DNA from: Actinoplanes palleronii
Lineage (GTDB): Bacteria; Actinomycetota; Actinomycetes; Mycobacteriales; Micromonosporaceae
Length of the DNA: 46,237 nt
Direction: 5' to 3'
Assembly (NCBI RefSeq): GCF_016862315.1
Contig: NZ_BOMS01000008.1
Span: 1-46,237 of the forward strand
Part shown: positions 39,627 to 46,237 of the stretch, piece by piece
Layout: each line of letters begins with the position of its first letter
How positions within the stretch are numbered: the first letter of the stretch is position 1
Notes under the pieces: generated by a model
Told to the model about the DNA's origin: nothing
Database searches by the model: none
What the model saw: the letters and a program-made list of their open reading frames with translations, nothing else
Program-made: the position numbers and the translations under genes

Positions 39627-40850
39627 TCACGCCAGCCAGCCCCGCAGGGTCTGCACGGTGTGCGGATCGAGCGGGAAGGTGACCCGGTCGTAGCGGTCCC
39701 AGCGCTCGAGGGACCAGTAGTTGCGCTCCTGACGCACGGTCACCTGGACGTTCGTGGCGGCGCCGTGCCACACGGCGCCGCTCGCGGACACCCCGTAGCG
39801 GCCGCGCTGGAACATGCCGACCTTGGTGAGGGCGGCACAGGCCGGGCAGCGGCCGTCCGGGGTGGCCACGCAGTCGCCGCAGACCGTGCCCTGGCACAGG
39901 CGGCACGGGCGGACCGCCTCGGAGCAGAGCCGGCAGGTCGGGTTCAGGCAGTGCGTGCACCAGTCGAGGGCGCCGGTGAGGTGGTGGTTGCGGCAGGCGT
40001 GCAGCGCGCTGAGCGGCGCGCCGGTGGTCTCGTCGGTGACGTACCCCTGGGTCTTGCCCGGCGCCACGTCGTAGACCAGCGGCAGCTCGAAGCCGTCCGG
40101 CAGCCGCCAGGTCTCGGCGATCCGCAGCCCGAGCGCGATCCGGACCGCGTCGGCGGGTTTGCGGCGCAGCCGGCGCACCAGCTCCGCGGTCAGCTCCTCG
40201 GGCAGGTCGAGCGGCGCGGCCGGCGACTGCGCCACGAGGGTGGTGACCGAGCCACGGATCATCGCGGGCGGGATCTCCTCGCCCGGCGGGTGCTCGACGA
40301 CGCGCGGGACGACGAGCTGCTGGATCCGTTCGGCGCCCTGGACCTGGACGCCGACGAAGTCGTCCCGGCGGGTCAGCGCGGTGACCTCGGCGAGCCGGCC
40401 CGGCGCCAGCAGGGTGGCGCCGACCAGGCCGCGGTTCATGTCGTCGGGTGACTTGCTCAGACCGTGCCAGACCGGCCGGCCGGCGTCGTGCCGGACACCG
40501 AGCTGGGCGTGGCCGCCGACCCGGACCAGGGCCGCTTCCCAGACGCCGAGGCGGGCGTAGGCGACGATCTCCGGCTGCGGCTGCCAGTCGTCGGCGGCCC
40601 AGCTGCCCCGGTTGCCCGGGTCCTGCCACTCCGAGACGATCTCCTCGCGGACCGGCTTCTCGTCGCCTTGATCATGCGAACGGCCTTGATCATGCGAGGG
40701 GTCTTGATCTTGCGAAAGGTCTTGACCTTGCTGAGCGCCTTGATCTTGCTGAGGGTCTTGATCTTGCTGAGAGGCGCGGTCGACGATGCCACGACCGTCG
40801 ATCCCGATCACCGCGCCGGGAATGCTGTCGTCGAGGACCAGCCAGTTCAC
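39627..40850 (-). CDS. Cys-rich zinc-binding protein with Gln/Asp repeats
   Basis: A 407-residue cytoplasmic protein I cannot assign to a family. It starts at GTG 40850 (NWLVLDDSIPGAVIG) with a GAGAGG site. Residues of about 26-61 are six copies of a 6-residue repeat (QDQDPQ, QDQGAQ, QDLSQDQDPSHDQGRSHDQG). A large middle region follows, then about residues 293-345 with at least ten Cys in CxxC pairs (WCTHCLNPTCRLCSEAVRPC, then RLCQGTVCGDC and CPACAAL), resembling a B-box or double zinc ribbon. The C-terminal 50 residues look like a small beta domain. It overlaps no other gene; the much longer open frame up to 43811 is antisense to GH92. Confidence 0.7.
   Translation of the reverse strand: MNWLVLDDSIPGAVIGIDGRGIVDRASQQDQDPQQDQGAQQGQDLSQDQDPSHDQGRSHDQGDEKPVREEIVSEWQDPGNRGSWAADDWQPQPEIVAYARLGVWEAALVRVGGHAQLGVRHDAGRPVWHGLSKSPDDMNRGLVGATLLAPGRLAEVTALTRRDDFVGVQVQGAERIQQLVVPRVVEHPPGEEIPPAMIRGSVTTLVAQSPAAPLDLPEELTAELVRRLRRKPADAVRIALGLRIAETWRLPDGFELPLVYDVAPGKTQGYVTDETTGAPLSALHACRNHHLTGALDWCTHCLNPTCRLCSEAVRPCRLCQGTVCGDCVATPDGRCPACAALTKVGMFQRGRYGVSASGAVWHGAATNVQVTVRQERNYWSLERWDRYDRVTFPLDPHTVQTLRGWLA
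40667..40774 (-). repeat. 18-bp coding minisatellite
   Basis: Six contiguous 18-bp units of the form CTTGATCTTGCTGAGGGT (plus strand) encode the Gln/Asp repeats of the zinc-binding protein. The units drift from GATCATGCGA at one end to GATCTTGCTGA at the other, consistent with unequal exchange. Confidence 0.8.
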
Positions 40851-40988
40851 CGTGTTCTTACCTCTCCCCGTCGTGACCTCGATGGTAGTCGGCCGGGCAC
40901 AGCGGCCACCCGGGCCGTGACCCGCGCGCCAACTGTCTGATGTTTTTTCGACATGCGCCGGTCCTCTGCGGACAGTTAGATCGACGAA

Positions 40989-43835
40989 ATGATTAGCTTT
41001 CCGTCCAGAAGAGCGTGGCTGGCGGGGATCCTCGCCCCGGTGCTGTCGACGGTGGCGCTGGCCGCACCCGCGACCGCGGCGCCGGCGCTCGCCCCGTTCG
41101 ACGCGGTGAACCAGTTCATCGGCACCGAGCTGGACACCACGCAGAACAAGAGCAACGACGCGTACGGCAACACGTTCCCCGGCGCGGCCGTCCCGTTCGG
41201 GATGGTGCAGCCCAGCCCCACCACGTACAAGCCGGGCAACGCCGGGGTCGGTGAGAAGGGCGGGTACGAGTACACCGCGAGCCTGATCCGGGGCTTCGGG
41301 ATGACCCGGCACTCCGGCACCGGGTGCACCGGACGGTTCGGCGGCTACGAGTTCCCCACCATCCCGTACGCCGGTGACTCCCTGCCGGTGAACCCGGCCA
41401 CCGACGTCAAGGGGTACTACCTGAGCTTCAGCCACGCGAACGAGGTGGCCCAGCCCGGGTACTACAAGGTGGCGCTGGACAACGGGGTGACCACCGAGCT
41501 GACCGCGACCACGCGCACCGCGGTGAGCCGGTACGCGTTCGCGGGCGCGGCCACCCTGCTGCTCGACGTGTCCGGGCAGAACAACAGGTCGTTCGGCAGC
41601 GAGATCACCATCGACCCGGCGAGCCGGACGGTCTCCGGGTGGATGTACGGCACCGACGTGTGCGACGTCGGGAACCTGTACAAGGCGTACTTCTCCACGA
41701 CGTACGACCAGCCGTTCAGCTCCTACGGGACGTGGAACGACGCCGAGATGGTCACCGGGAGCACCCACGCGGTCAAGAGCGGCACCGACACCGGCGTGGA
41801 CTTCCGGCACGACACCGGCGGGTGGCTCACGTTCGCACCGGGGACGACGGTGACCGCGAAGACCGGGCTGAGCTACGTCAGCGTGGCCGGTGCGGCGGCC
41901 AACCGTGATCGAGAGACGGGCGGGAAGGGCTTCACCGACGTACGAAAGCAAGCGAAACGGTCTTGGCAGGAAGCGCTCGGGACCGTGACAGCGGCCGGTG
42001 GCGACGACGCGCAGCGGACGTCGTTCTACACCGCGCTCTATCACGCGTTCCTGCACCCGAACGTCCGCGAGGACGTCACCGGCGAGTACCTCGGTTATGA
42101 CGACGAGGTGCACACCGTGGCGCGCGGGCGGCACTTCTACCGCGACATCAACTTCGCCGGGTCGGGCTGGGACATGTACCGCAGCCAGGCGCAGCTGATC
42201 GCGCTGACCTTCCCGCGGGTGGCCGACGACATCAACCAGTCGATCGTGGCGCTGGTCCAGCAGACCGGCAGGTGGGCGCCCGGCGCGGCCCGGATGCAGG
42301 GCGACAACCTGCAGGTCATCCTGGCGACCCTCGACGACATGGGCGCGACCGGTTATGACCGGGCGGCCGCGCTGGCCTCGATGGTCGCCACCCAGCAGCT
42401 GCCGGCCACCACGACCACGCGCAGCGACGGGTATCAGTACTTCGCCACCGGCATGATCGAGAACCGCAAGGGTGACTTCGCGACGTCGCGGGTGCTCGAG
42501 TACTCGGTCGACGACTTCGCGATCGCGGAGCTGGCCGGGCGGCTCGGCTTCGTGAAAGAGCGCGACTTCTTCATGGGGCGCGCGCAGAACTGGATGAACG
42601 TCTTCGACCCGGTGACCGCGCACCTGCGGCCCCGGGAGCGGACCGGTTTTGATCGCTCGTTCGACCTGCGGACACGCGACGACGGCAGCGGGCGCGGGCA
42701 GTTCAACCAGTCCACCGGATATCAGTACGGGTGGATGGTCCCGCACAACCTGGCCACGCTGATCGCCAAGCGGGGCGGTGTCGCGGCGGCCACCGCGCAG
42801 CTGGACACGTTGATGGCACAGTTGGACGCGGGCGCGTACACGCAGACCGGGAACTACCTGTCCAACCAGCCGGCGTTCACCACGCCGTGGGTCTACAACT
42901 GGCTGCGGGCGCCGGCCCGGACCGCCGACACGCTCCGGCGGGTGGTGTCGGAAATGTACGACACGACGCCTTCCGGGCTGCCGGGCAACGACGACCAGGG
43001 GTCGCTGAGCGCCTGGTACGTCTTCGCACAGCTGGGCGTGTATCCGGCGATCTACGGGACCGGCGACCTGGTGATCTCCGGCCCGATGTTCTCGAAGATC
43101 ACGATCAACCCGGTCGGCGGTCGCCCCCTCAAGATCACGACCTCGGGCGCCGGACGTTATGTCAGCTCGCTGAAGGTCAACGGGGTGCGGCAGACCGCGA
43201 GCTGGGTGGACGCGTCGTTCGCGCGGTGCGGTGGCACGCTCGCCTTCACCATGTCGGACACGCCCGGCACGTGGGGCACCGCGGCCGCGGACGTGCCGCC
43301 GTCCTACACCGCCGGCGCGGACGCCCGCAACAGCGTCGGCACCACGCCGGACGGTCAGGGGAACCTCGGTTCGCTCGATCTGAGCGACTGGTCCCTGCCC
43401 CGCTCCGCGTTGCCCGCGCCCGGCACCGCGATCGCCGGCTTCACCTGGCCCTCGGCCGCGCCCGGCACGCCGGACAACTGGATCCCGCACGGCCAGCGGG
43501 TCGACCTGCCGGATGCCGCCGCGACCAGCGTGTCCTTCCTCGGGCTGGCCACCAACGGGCCGGCCACGGGTGTCGCCACTGTCCAGTACACGGACGGTTC
43601 TTCCCAGCAGGTGAACGTCACCTTCGGTGACTGGGCGGCGGGCGCGGTGGGCGGCAACGTCGAGGTTCTCTCGGTGCCGGCCCGCAACAACGCCAACGGT
43701 ACGAGTGCAGCCGGCACGTTCCGGGTGTTCGCGGCGTCGGTGGCGGTCGACGCGGCGCGGACGGTGGACGCGGTGCTGCTGCCGGAGGGCACCGACAAGG
43801 GCATCATGCACGTGTTCGACGTGGCGGCATCATGA
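40989..43835 (+). CDS. Secreted GH92 alpha-mannosidase
   Basis: A 948-residue exported exo-alpha-mannosidase. A signal peptide (about 1-31) precedes the GH92 two-domain fold: FIGTELDTTQNKSNDAYGNT, GFGMTRHSGTGC, GSGWDMYRSQ and LPGNDDQGSLSAWYVFAQLG, the family's calcium-binding and catalytic region. A C-terminal domain of about 200 residues (QGNLGSLDLSDWSLPRSALP onward) looks like an NPCBM- or carbohydrate-binding beta sandwich. It should trim alpha-mannose from fungal or yeast mannan or N-glycans. It starts at ATG 40989; the alternative frames over it are antisense shadows. Confidence 0.92.
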   Translation: MISFPSRRAWLAGILAPVLSTVALAAPATAAPALAPFDAVNQFIGTELDTTQNKSNDAYGNTFPGAAVPFGMVQPSPTTYKPGNAGVGEKGGYEYTASLIRGFGMTRHSGTGCTGRFGGYEFPTIPYAGDSLPVNPATDVKGYYLSFSHANEVAQPGYYKVALDNGVTTELTATTRTAVSRYAFAGAATLLLDVSGQNNRSFGSEITIDPASRTVSGWMYGTDVCDVGNLYKAYFSTTYDQPFSSYGTWNDAEMVTGSTHAVKSGTDTGVDFRHDTGGWLTFAPGTTVTAKTGLSYVSVAGAAANRDRETGGKGFTDVRKQAKRSWQEALGTVTAAGGDDAQRTSFYTALYHAFLHPNVREDVTGEYLGYDDEVHTVARGRHFYRDINFAGSGWDMYRSQAQLIALTFPRVADDINQSIVALVQQTGRWAPGAARMQGDNLQVILATLDDMGATGYDRAAALASMVATQQLPATTTTRSDGYQYFATGMIENRKGDFATSRVLEYSVDDFAIAELAGRLGFVKERDFFMGRAQNWMNVFDPVTAHLRPRERTGFDRSFDLRTRDDGSGRGQFNQSTGYQYGWMVPHNLATLIAKRGGVAAATAQLDTLMAQLDAGAYTQTGNYLSNQPAFTTPWVYNWLRAPARTADTLRRVVSEMYDTTPSGLPGNDDQGSLSAWYVFAQLGVYPAIYGTGDLVISGPMFSKITINPVGGRPLKITTSGAGRYVSSLKVNGVRQTASWVDASFARCGGTLAFTMSDTPGTWGTAAADVPPSYTAGADARNSVGTTPDGQGNLGSLDLSDWSLPRSALPAPGTAIAGFTWPSAAPGTPDNWIPHGQRVDLPDAAATSVSFLGLATNGPATGVATVQYTDGSSQQVNVTFGDWAAGAVGGNVEVLSVPARNNANGTSAAGTFRVFAASVAVDAARTVDAVLLPEGTDKGIMHVFDVAAS

Positions 43836-43852
43836 GCACGAGGGCGCGGCGG

Positions 43853-43999
43853 GGCGGCGGGAGCACGCAACCGGCAACGGCAGGGCGGTAGGAGCACGCA
43901 ACCGGCATCGGCGGGGCGGTAGCGGCACGCAACCGGCAATGGCAGGGCGGTAGGAGCACGCGAACGGCATCGGCGGGGCGGTAGGAGCACACGAACGGT
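43853..43999. repeat. 31-bp tandem array
   Basis: About 4.7 head-to-tail copies of GGCGGTAGGAGCACGCAACC plus 11 bp start at 43853, 43884, 43915, 43946 and 43977, just after the GH92 stop. There are no spacers, so it is not a CRISPR array. The rest of 44000-44217 holds only GC-rich sequence with loose echoes of the unit (GGCGGCAGAAGCACGC) and no gene I can support. Confidence 0.85.
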
Positions 44000-44217
44000 G
44001 GGGTTCGGGGGCGGGGGCGGCACGCGATCGGGTTATGCGGATGTTTGCCGCCCACCTGGGGGCGGCAGAAGCACGCAGTCGTCGATTGCGTGCCCGCACC
44101 GCCCCGCCCCGCCGGCTTGAAACGGCCGGGCCGGGCCGGTGGCTGCCAGGCTGAAACGACCAGGCGAAACGGCCAGGCCAGCCACCGGGCGGAGAACGAC
44201 CAGGGGAAAGCGGTCAA

Positions 44218-44247
44218 GGCCGGGCGATGCCGCCGCATCGCCCGGCC
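44218..44247. terminator. Terminator of the sortase operon
   Basis: GGCCGGGCGATGC / GCATCGCCCGGCC is a perfect 13-bp stem with a 4-nt loop, 62 bp past the sortase stop. Confidence 0.8.
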
Positions 44248-44308
44248 CTGGCCTCCCGTCCCGTGGATCTCCCGGATCCCGGCGGGGGATCAACACCGGG
44301 ACGGGTGG

Positions 44309-45340
44309 TCAGGCGGGGTGGGCCATCGCCAGGTCCGCGTAGACGACGATGTTGTCCTCGTAGTGGCCGGCGGCGCTGTCGAAGTCGCCGCCGCAGGTGA
44401 TCAGGCGCAGGCCGGCGCGGTTGATCGCGCCGTAGACCGCGTCGGTCGGGAACCGGTCCTTGGCGTAGCGGTCGACCTTGACGACCCGGAACATCGCCAT
44501 GCTGCCGTCCGCGCGGTCCACGTTGATCGAGTCGCCGGCCTTCAGGTCGGTGAGCTTGTTGAACGTGCCCGGCTTGTTCTTGAAGTCGACGTGCCCGGCG
44601 AGCACCGCCGGGCCGAGGGCGCCGGGGGTGGGCGCCCGGGTGTACCAGCCGACGGTCTTGGCGTCCGTCGGGACCTGCATCGCACCGTCGGCCTGCAGTC
44701 CGAGACCGATCAGCGGCACGTCGACGTCGAGAGCCGGGATGACCACCCGGGTGGGCACCGACGTGCTCATCAGCGGGCCGACGGTCAGGGCGTCACCGGC
44801 AGTAGTCGCGTCGCCGCCGGAGGTTGACGTGGAGCCGCCGGAGGTTGACGTGGAGCCGCCGACGGTTGACGTGGCAGCGGCACCGGCGGAGGGTGCCGTG
44901 CCCGAGGTGGTCACGGCACCCTCCGGCGGGGCCGCGCCGACGACGGACGCGGCGAGCGGCGGCTGGTGCGGCTGGTCCCGCGCACCGATGACCAGGGCGG
45001 TGACCCCCACCGCGGCGAGCACCAGGACCACCGCCGAGAGCGCATAGCGCCCCCAGCGGCTGCCGGCCGCCGTCGCCGCAGGGCTGTCCGCGCCCGCAGC
45101 GGCCAGCTCGACCCCCGCGCCGCCAGCAAGCGCCAGCTCGGCTCCCGGAGCGCCGGCAAGCACCGGCTCGACCCCCGCGCCGCCAGCAAGCGCCGGATCG
45201 ACCCCCGCGCCGCCGGCAAGCGCCGGATCGGCTCCCGGAGCGCCGGCAAGCGCCAGCTCGACTCCCGCGCCGCCGGCGGGCGCCGGATCGGCTCCTGGGG
45301 TGCCGGCGATGGGCGGGTCGGTTCCCTCGGTGTTTGTCAT
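44309..45340 (-). CDS. Class F-type sortase with repetitive N-terminus
   Basis: A 343-residue membrane transpeptidase. The first 85 residues are an Ala/Gly/Pro repeat with units like GADPALAGGAGV, cytoplasmic by position. A single helix (YALSAVVLVLAAVGVTALVIG) and a Ser/Thr/Gly stalk with GGSTSTS repeats follow. The catalytic domain has His in AVLAGHVDF and Cys in GLRLITCGGDFD, with YEDNIVVYADL at the end. This matches the actinobacterial class F sortases, which cut sorting signals and link proteins to the wall. It lies 9 bp after the gene for an EF-hand-like surface protein, a possible partner or substrate, although that protein has no obvious LPxTG. Confidence 0.85.
   Translation of the reverse strand: MTNTEGTDPPIAGTPGADPAPAGGAGVELALAGAPGADPALAGGAGVDPALAGGAGVEPVLAGAPGAELALAGGAGVELAAAGADSPAATAAGSRWGRYALSAVVLVLAAVGVTALVIGARDQPHQPPLAASVVGAAPPEGAVTTSGTAPSAGAAATSTVGGSTSTSGGSTSTSGGDATTAGDALTVGPLMSTSVPTRVVIPALDVDVPLIGLGLQADGAMQVPTDAKTVGWYTRAPTPGALGPAVLAGHVDFKNKPGTFNKLTDLKAGDSINVDRADGSMAMFRVVKVDRYAKDRFPTDAVYGAINRAGLRLITCGGDFDSAAGHYEDNIVVYADLAMAHPA
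45098..45303 (-). repeat. In-frame Ala/Gly/Pro tandem repeat of the sortase gene
   Basis: About six imperfect 33-36-bp units, each encoding 11-12 residues such as GADPALAGGAGV, lie in the 5' part of the sortase gene. Unit order varies (DPALAGGAGV, EPVLAGAPGA, ELALAGGAGV), as expected from repeat shuffling. Confidence 0.7.
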
Positions 45341-45349
45341 GAGGGTGGG

Positions 45350-46138
45350 TCAGCCCTGGTGGGTGAGGCGGCGGCGGGCCAGGAAGACGCCGGCCGCGCC
45401 GAGCAGGGCGACCCCGCCGAGCGCGTACATCGGGGTGGAGTCGTGGCGGGTGCTGCCGTCACCGGTGGCGACGCCGCCGACCGGCACCGAGCCGACCGCC
45501 GCGCCGGCCACCATGCCGCACACCGCCGGGTCGGTGACCTCCTCCGGGATGCCCTTCAGGCCGGCCGCCTTGGCCAGCGTGGACTCGCCGAGGCCGGCCA
45601 GGTCGTACTTACCGTTCTTATTCGCGTCGATGCCGTGCTCGACCACGTGCAGGTCCTTGAGGTGCGCGATCGTGCCCGCGGGCAGCTCGGCGCCCGGGAT
45701 GGTGCGGTCGTAGGAGAGGTTGCCCTTGGCGTCGGCCATCGGCATCCGGTCGACGGCCAGGCCGCTCTTCGGGGTGGTGTCGCCCTTGGTGGTCAGCGAG
45801 ACGAAGATGTCGCCGTAGTCCGGCATGCCCTCCTCGGTGCTGACGTAGCCGTTGCCGTCGGAGTCAGCGGACATGTCCGGGCAGTGGAAGTCCATGCCCT
45901 CGGTGGAGCCGTGCAGGTGCTGCGCGTGCGGCGCGTTCGGGACCAGGCCGGTCGACCGGATGCTGATCTTCAGGTCCCCGTTGGACAGCGCGGTCAGGGT
46001 CGCGGCGCCGGACGCGCCGGAGTGGTTCAGGGCGTCGAGCTTGACGTGGACGCTCTCGTCGGCGAACGCGGCGCTCGGCACGGCGAACAGGATCGCGGCG
46101 GCAGCGGGCACGGCGAGCAGGGTGCGGGCGAGTTTCAC
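45350..46138 (-). CDS. Secreted EF-hand-like surface protein with C-terminal anchor
   Basis: A 262-residue exported protein resembling CHRD-type actinobacterial surface proteins. A signal peptide (KLARTLLAVPAAAAILFAVP, then SAAFA) precedes a beta domain with HAQHLHG. Two calcium-loop-like motifs follow, DSDGNGYVSTEE and DANKNGKYDLAG. Near the C-terminus MYALGGVALLGAAGVFLARRRLTHQG is a helix plus basic tail, as in wall-anchored proteins, but no LPxTG-like motif is clear just before it. GTG 46138 is chosen from its GGAG site; an upstream GTG at 46177 adds residues before the signal. The sortase gene follows 9 bp later. Positions 46139-46237 hold only upstream sequence. Confidence 0.8.
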   Translation of the reverse strand: MKLARTLLAVPAAAAILFAVPSAAFADESVHVKLDALNHSGASGAATLTALSNGDLKISIRSTGLVPNAPHAQHLHGSTEGMDFHCPDMSADSDGNGYVSTEEGMPDYGDIFVSLTTKGDTTPKSGLAVDRMPMADAKGNLSYDRTIPGAELPAGTIAHLKDLHVVEHGIDANKNGKYDLAGLGESTLAKAAGLKGIPEEVTDPAVCGMVAGAAVGSVPVGGVATGDGSTRHDSTPMYALGGVALLGAAGVFLARRRLTHQG

Positions 46139-46237
46139 GGGCGGCTCCAGACGACGGGGATCGACTTTCTTGATCACCCCTGATTCGGAGCGGTAGCTCG
46201 CGCGGATTGGCGCCGATCGCCGCCCGAAAGCCCGGTC

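Noticed and set aside
39627..43811. Very long minus-strand open frame of 1394 codons
   Set aside because: Only its 3' part (up to 40850) looks like protein with CxxC motifs and a start with a ribosome site; the rest is antisense to the GH92 gene.
43853..43999. Possible CRISPR array
   Set aside because: The 31-bp units are contiguous with no unique spacers, and no cas genes are near.

Overview
The window is chromosomal DNA from a high-GC, filamentous-type actinomycete. The codon usage, GTG starts, leaderless promoters, lysyl oxidase, DUF6230/DUF6114 pair, LAL-type LuxR regulator, c-di-AMP riboswitch ahead of a resuscitation-promoting factor and many secreted glycan hydrolases all fit Micromonosporaceae, with Actinoplanes as my best guess by inference. 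No rRNA, tRNA, phage, transposase or CRISPR was seen. I recognise about 41 protein genes.

Layout. 0.1-4 kb: an unrecognised protein, a secreted lipase and an ABC exporter behind a MerR-like promoter. 4-7 kb: a translationally coupled TetR / membrane protein / FAD-monooxygenase operon (the last with a damaged 3' end), divergent from an F420-type oxidoreductase. 7-14 kb: LGFP protein, Ser/Thr kinase, diguanylate cyclase, S9 peptidase, a repeat-rich secreted protein and a PH-like membrane protein. 14-18.7 kb: a tight four-gene cluster (Y4yA-type PLP enzyme, SbnA/cysteine-synthase-like enzyme fused to a rhodanese domain, cysteine-desulfurase-like enzyme, methyltransferase) that looks like an uncharacterised sulfur/amino-acid natural-product pathway. 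18.9-25.8 kb: lysyl oxidase, MFS transporter, pectinesterase, GH12 cellulase, a small secreted protein and a subtilase. 25.9-29.7 kb: a TetR-centred module with DUF6230, DUF6114 and two secreted proteins of unknown function. 29.9-34.3 kb: RNA ligase, a small protein, a truncated nucleotide-sugar dehydrogenase and two coupled GH43 enzymes behind a LacI-type operator. 34.5-38.6 kb: LAL regulator, VOC protein, lipoprotein. 38.9-46.2 kb: ydaO riboswitch plus Rpf/LysM, a Cys-rich protein with a minisatellite, GH92 mannosidase, a tandem array, sortase and an EF-hand-like surface protein.

Themes. Many products are exported and act on plant or microbial polymers (pectin, cellulose, arabinan, mannan, protein, lipid). 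Control is local: palindromic operators sit in or next to promoters of the TetR genes, the MFS gene, GH12 and GH43.

The most unusual non-coding feature is a dispersed intergenic repeat of about 210 bp, present five times. It has a TTTTCGGTACG-like head and a long hairpin tail; one hairpin has become the 3' end of the MFS gene. The best candidates for undescribed biology are the PLP/rhodanese/desulfurase cluster, the TetR-DUF6230-DUF6114 secreted module and this repeat family.
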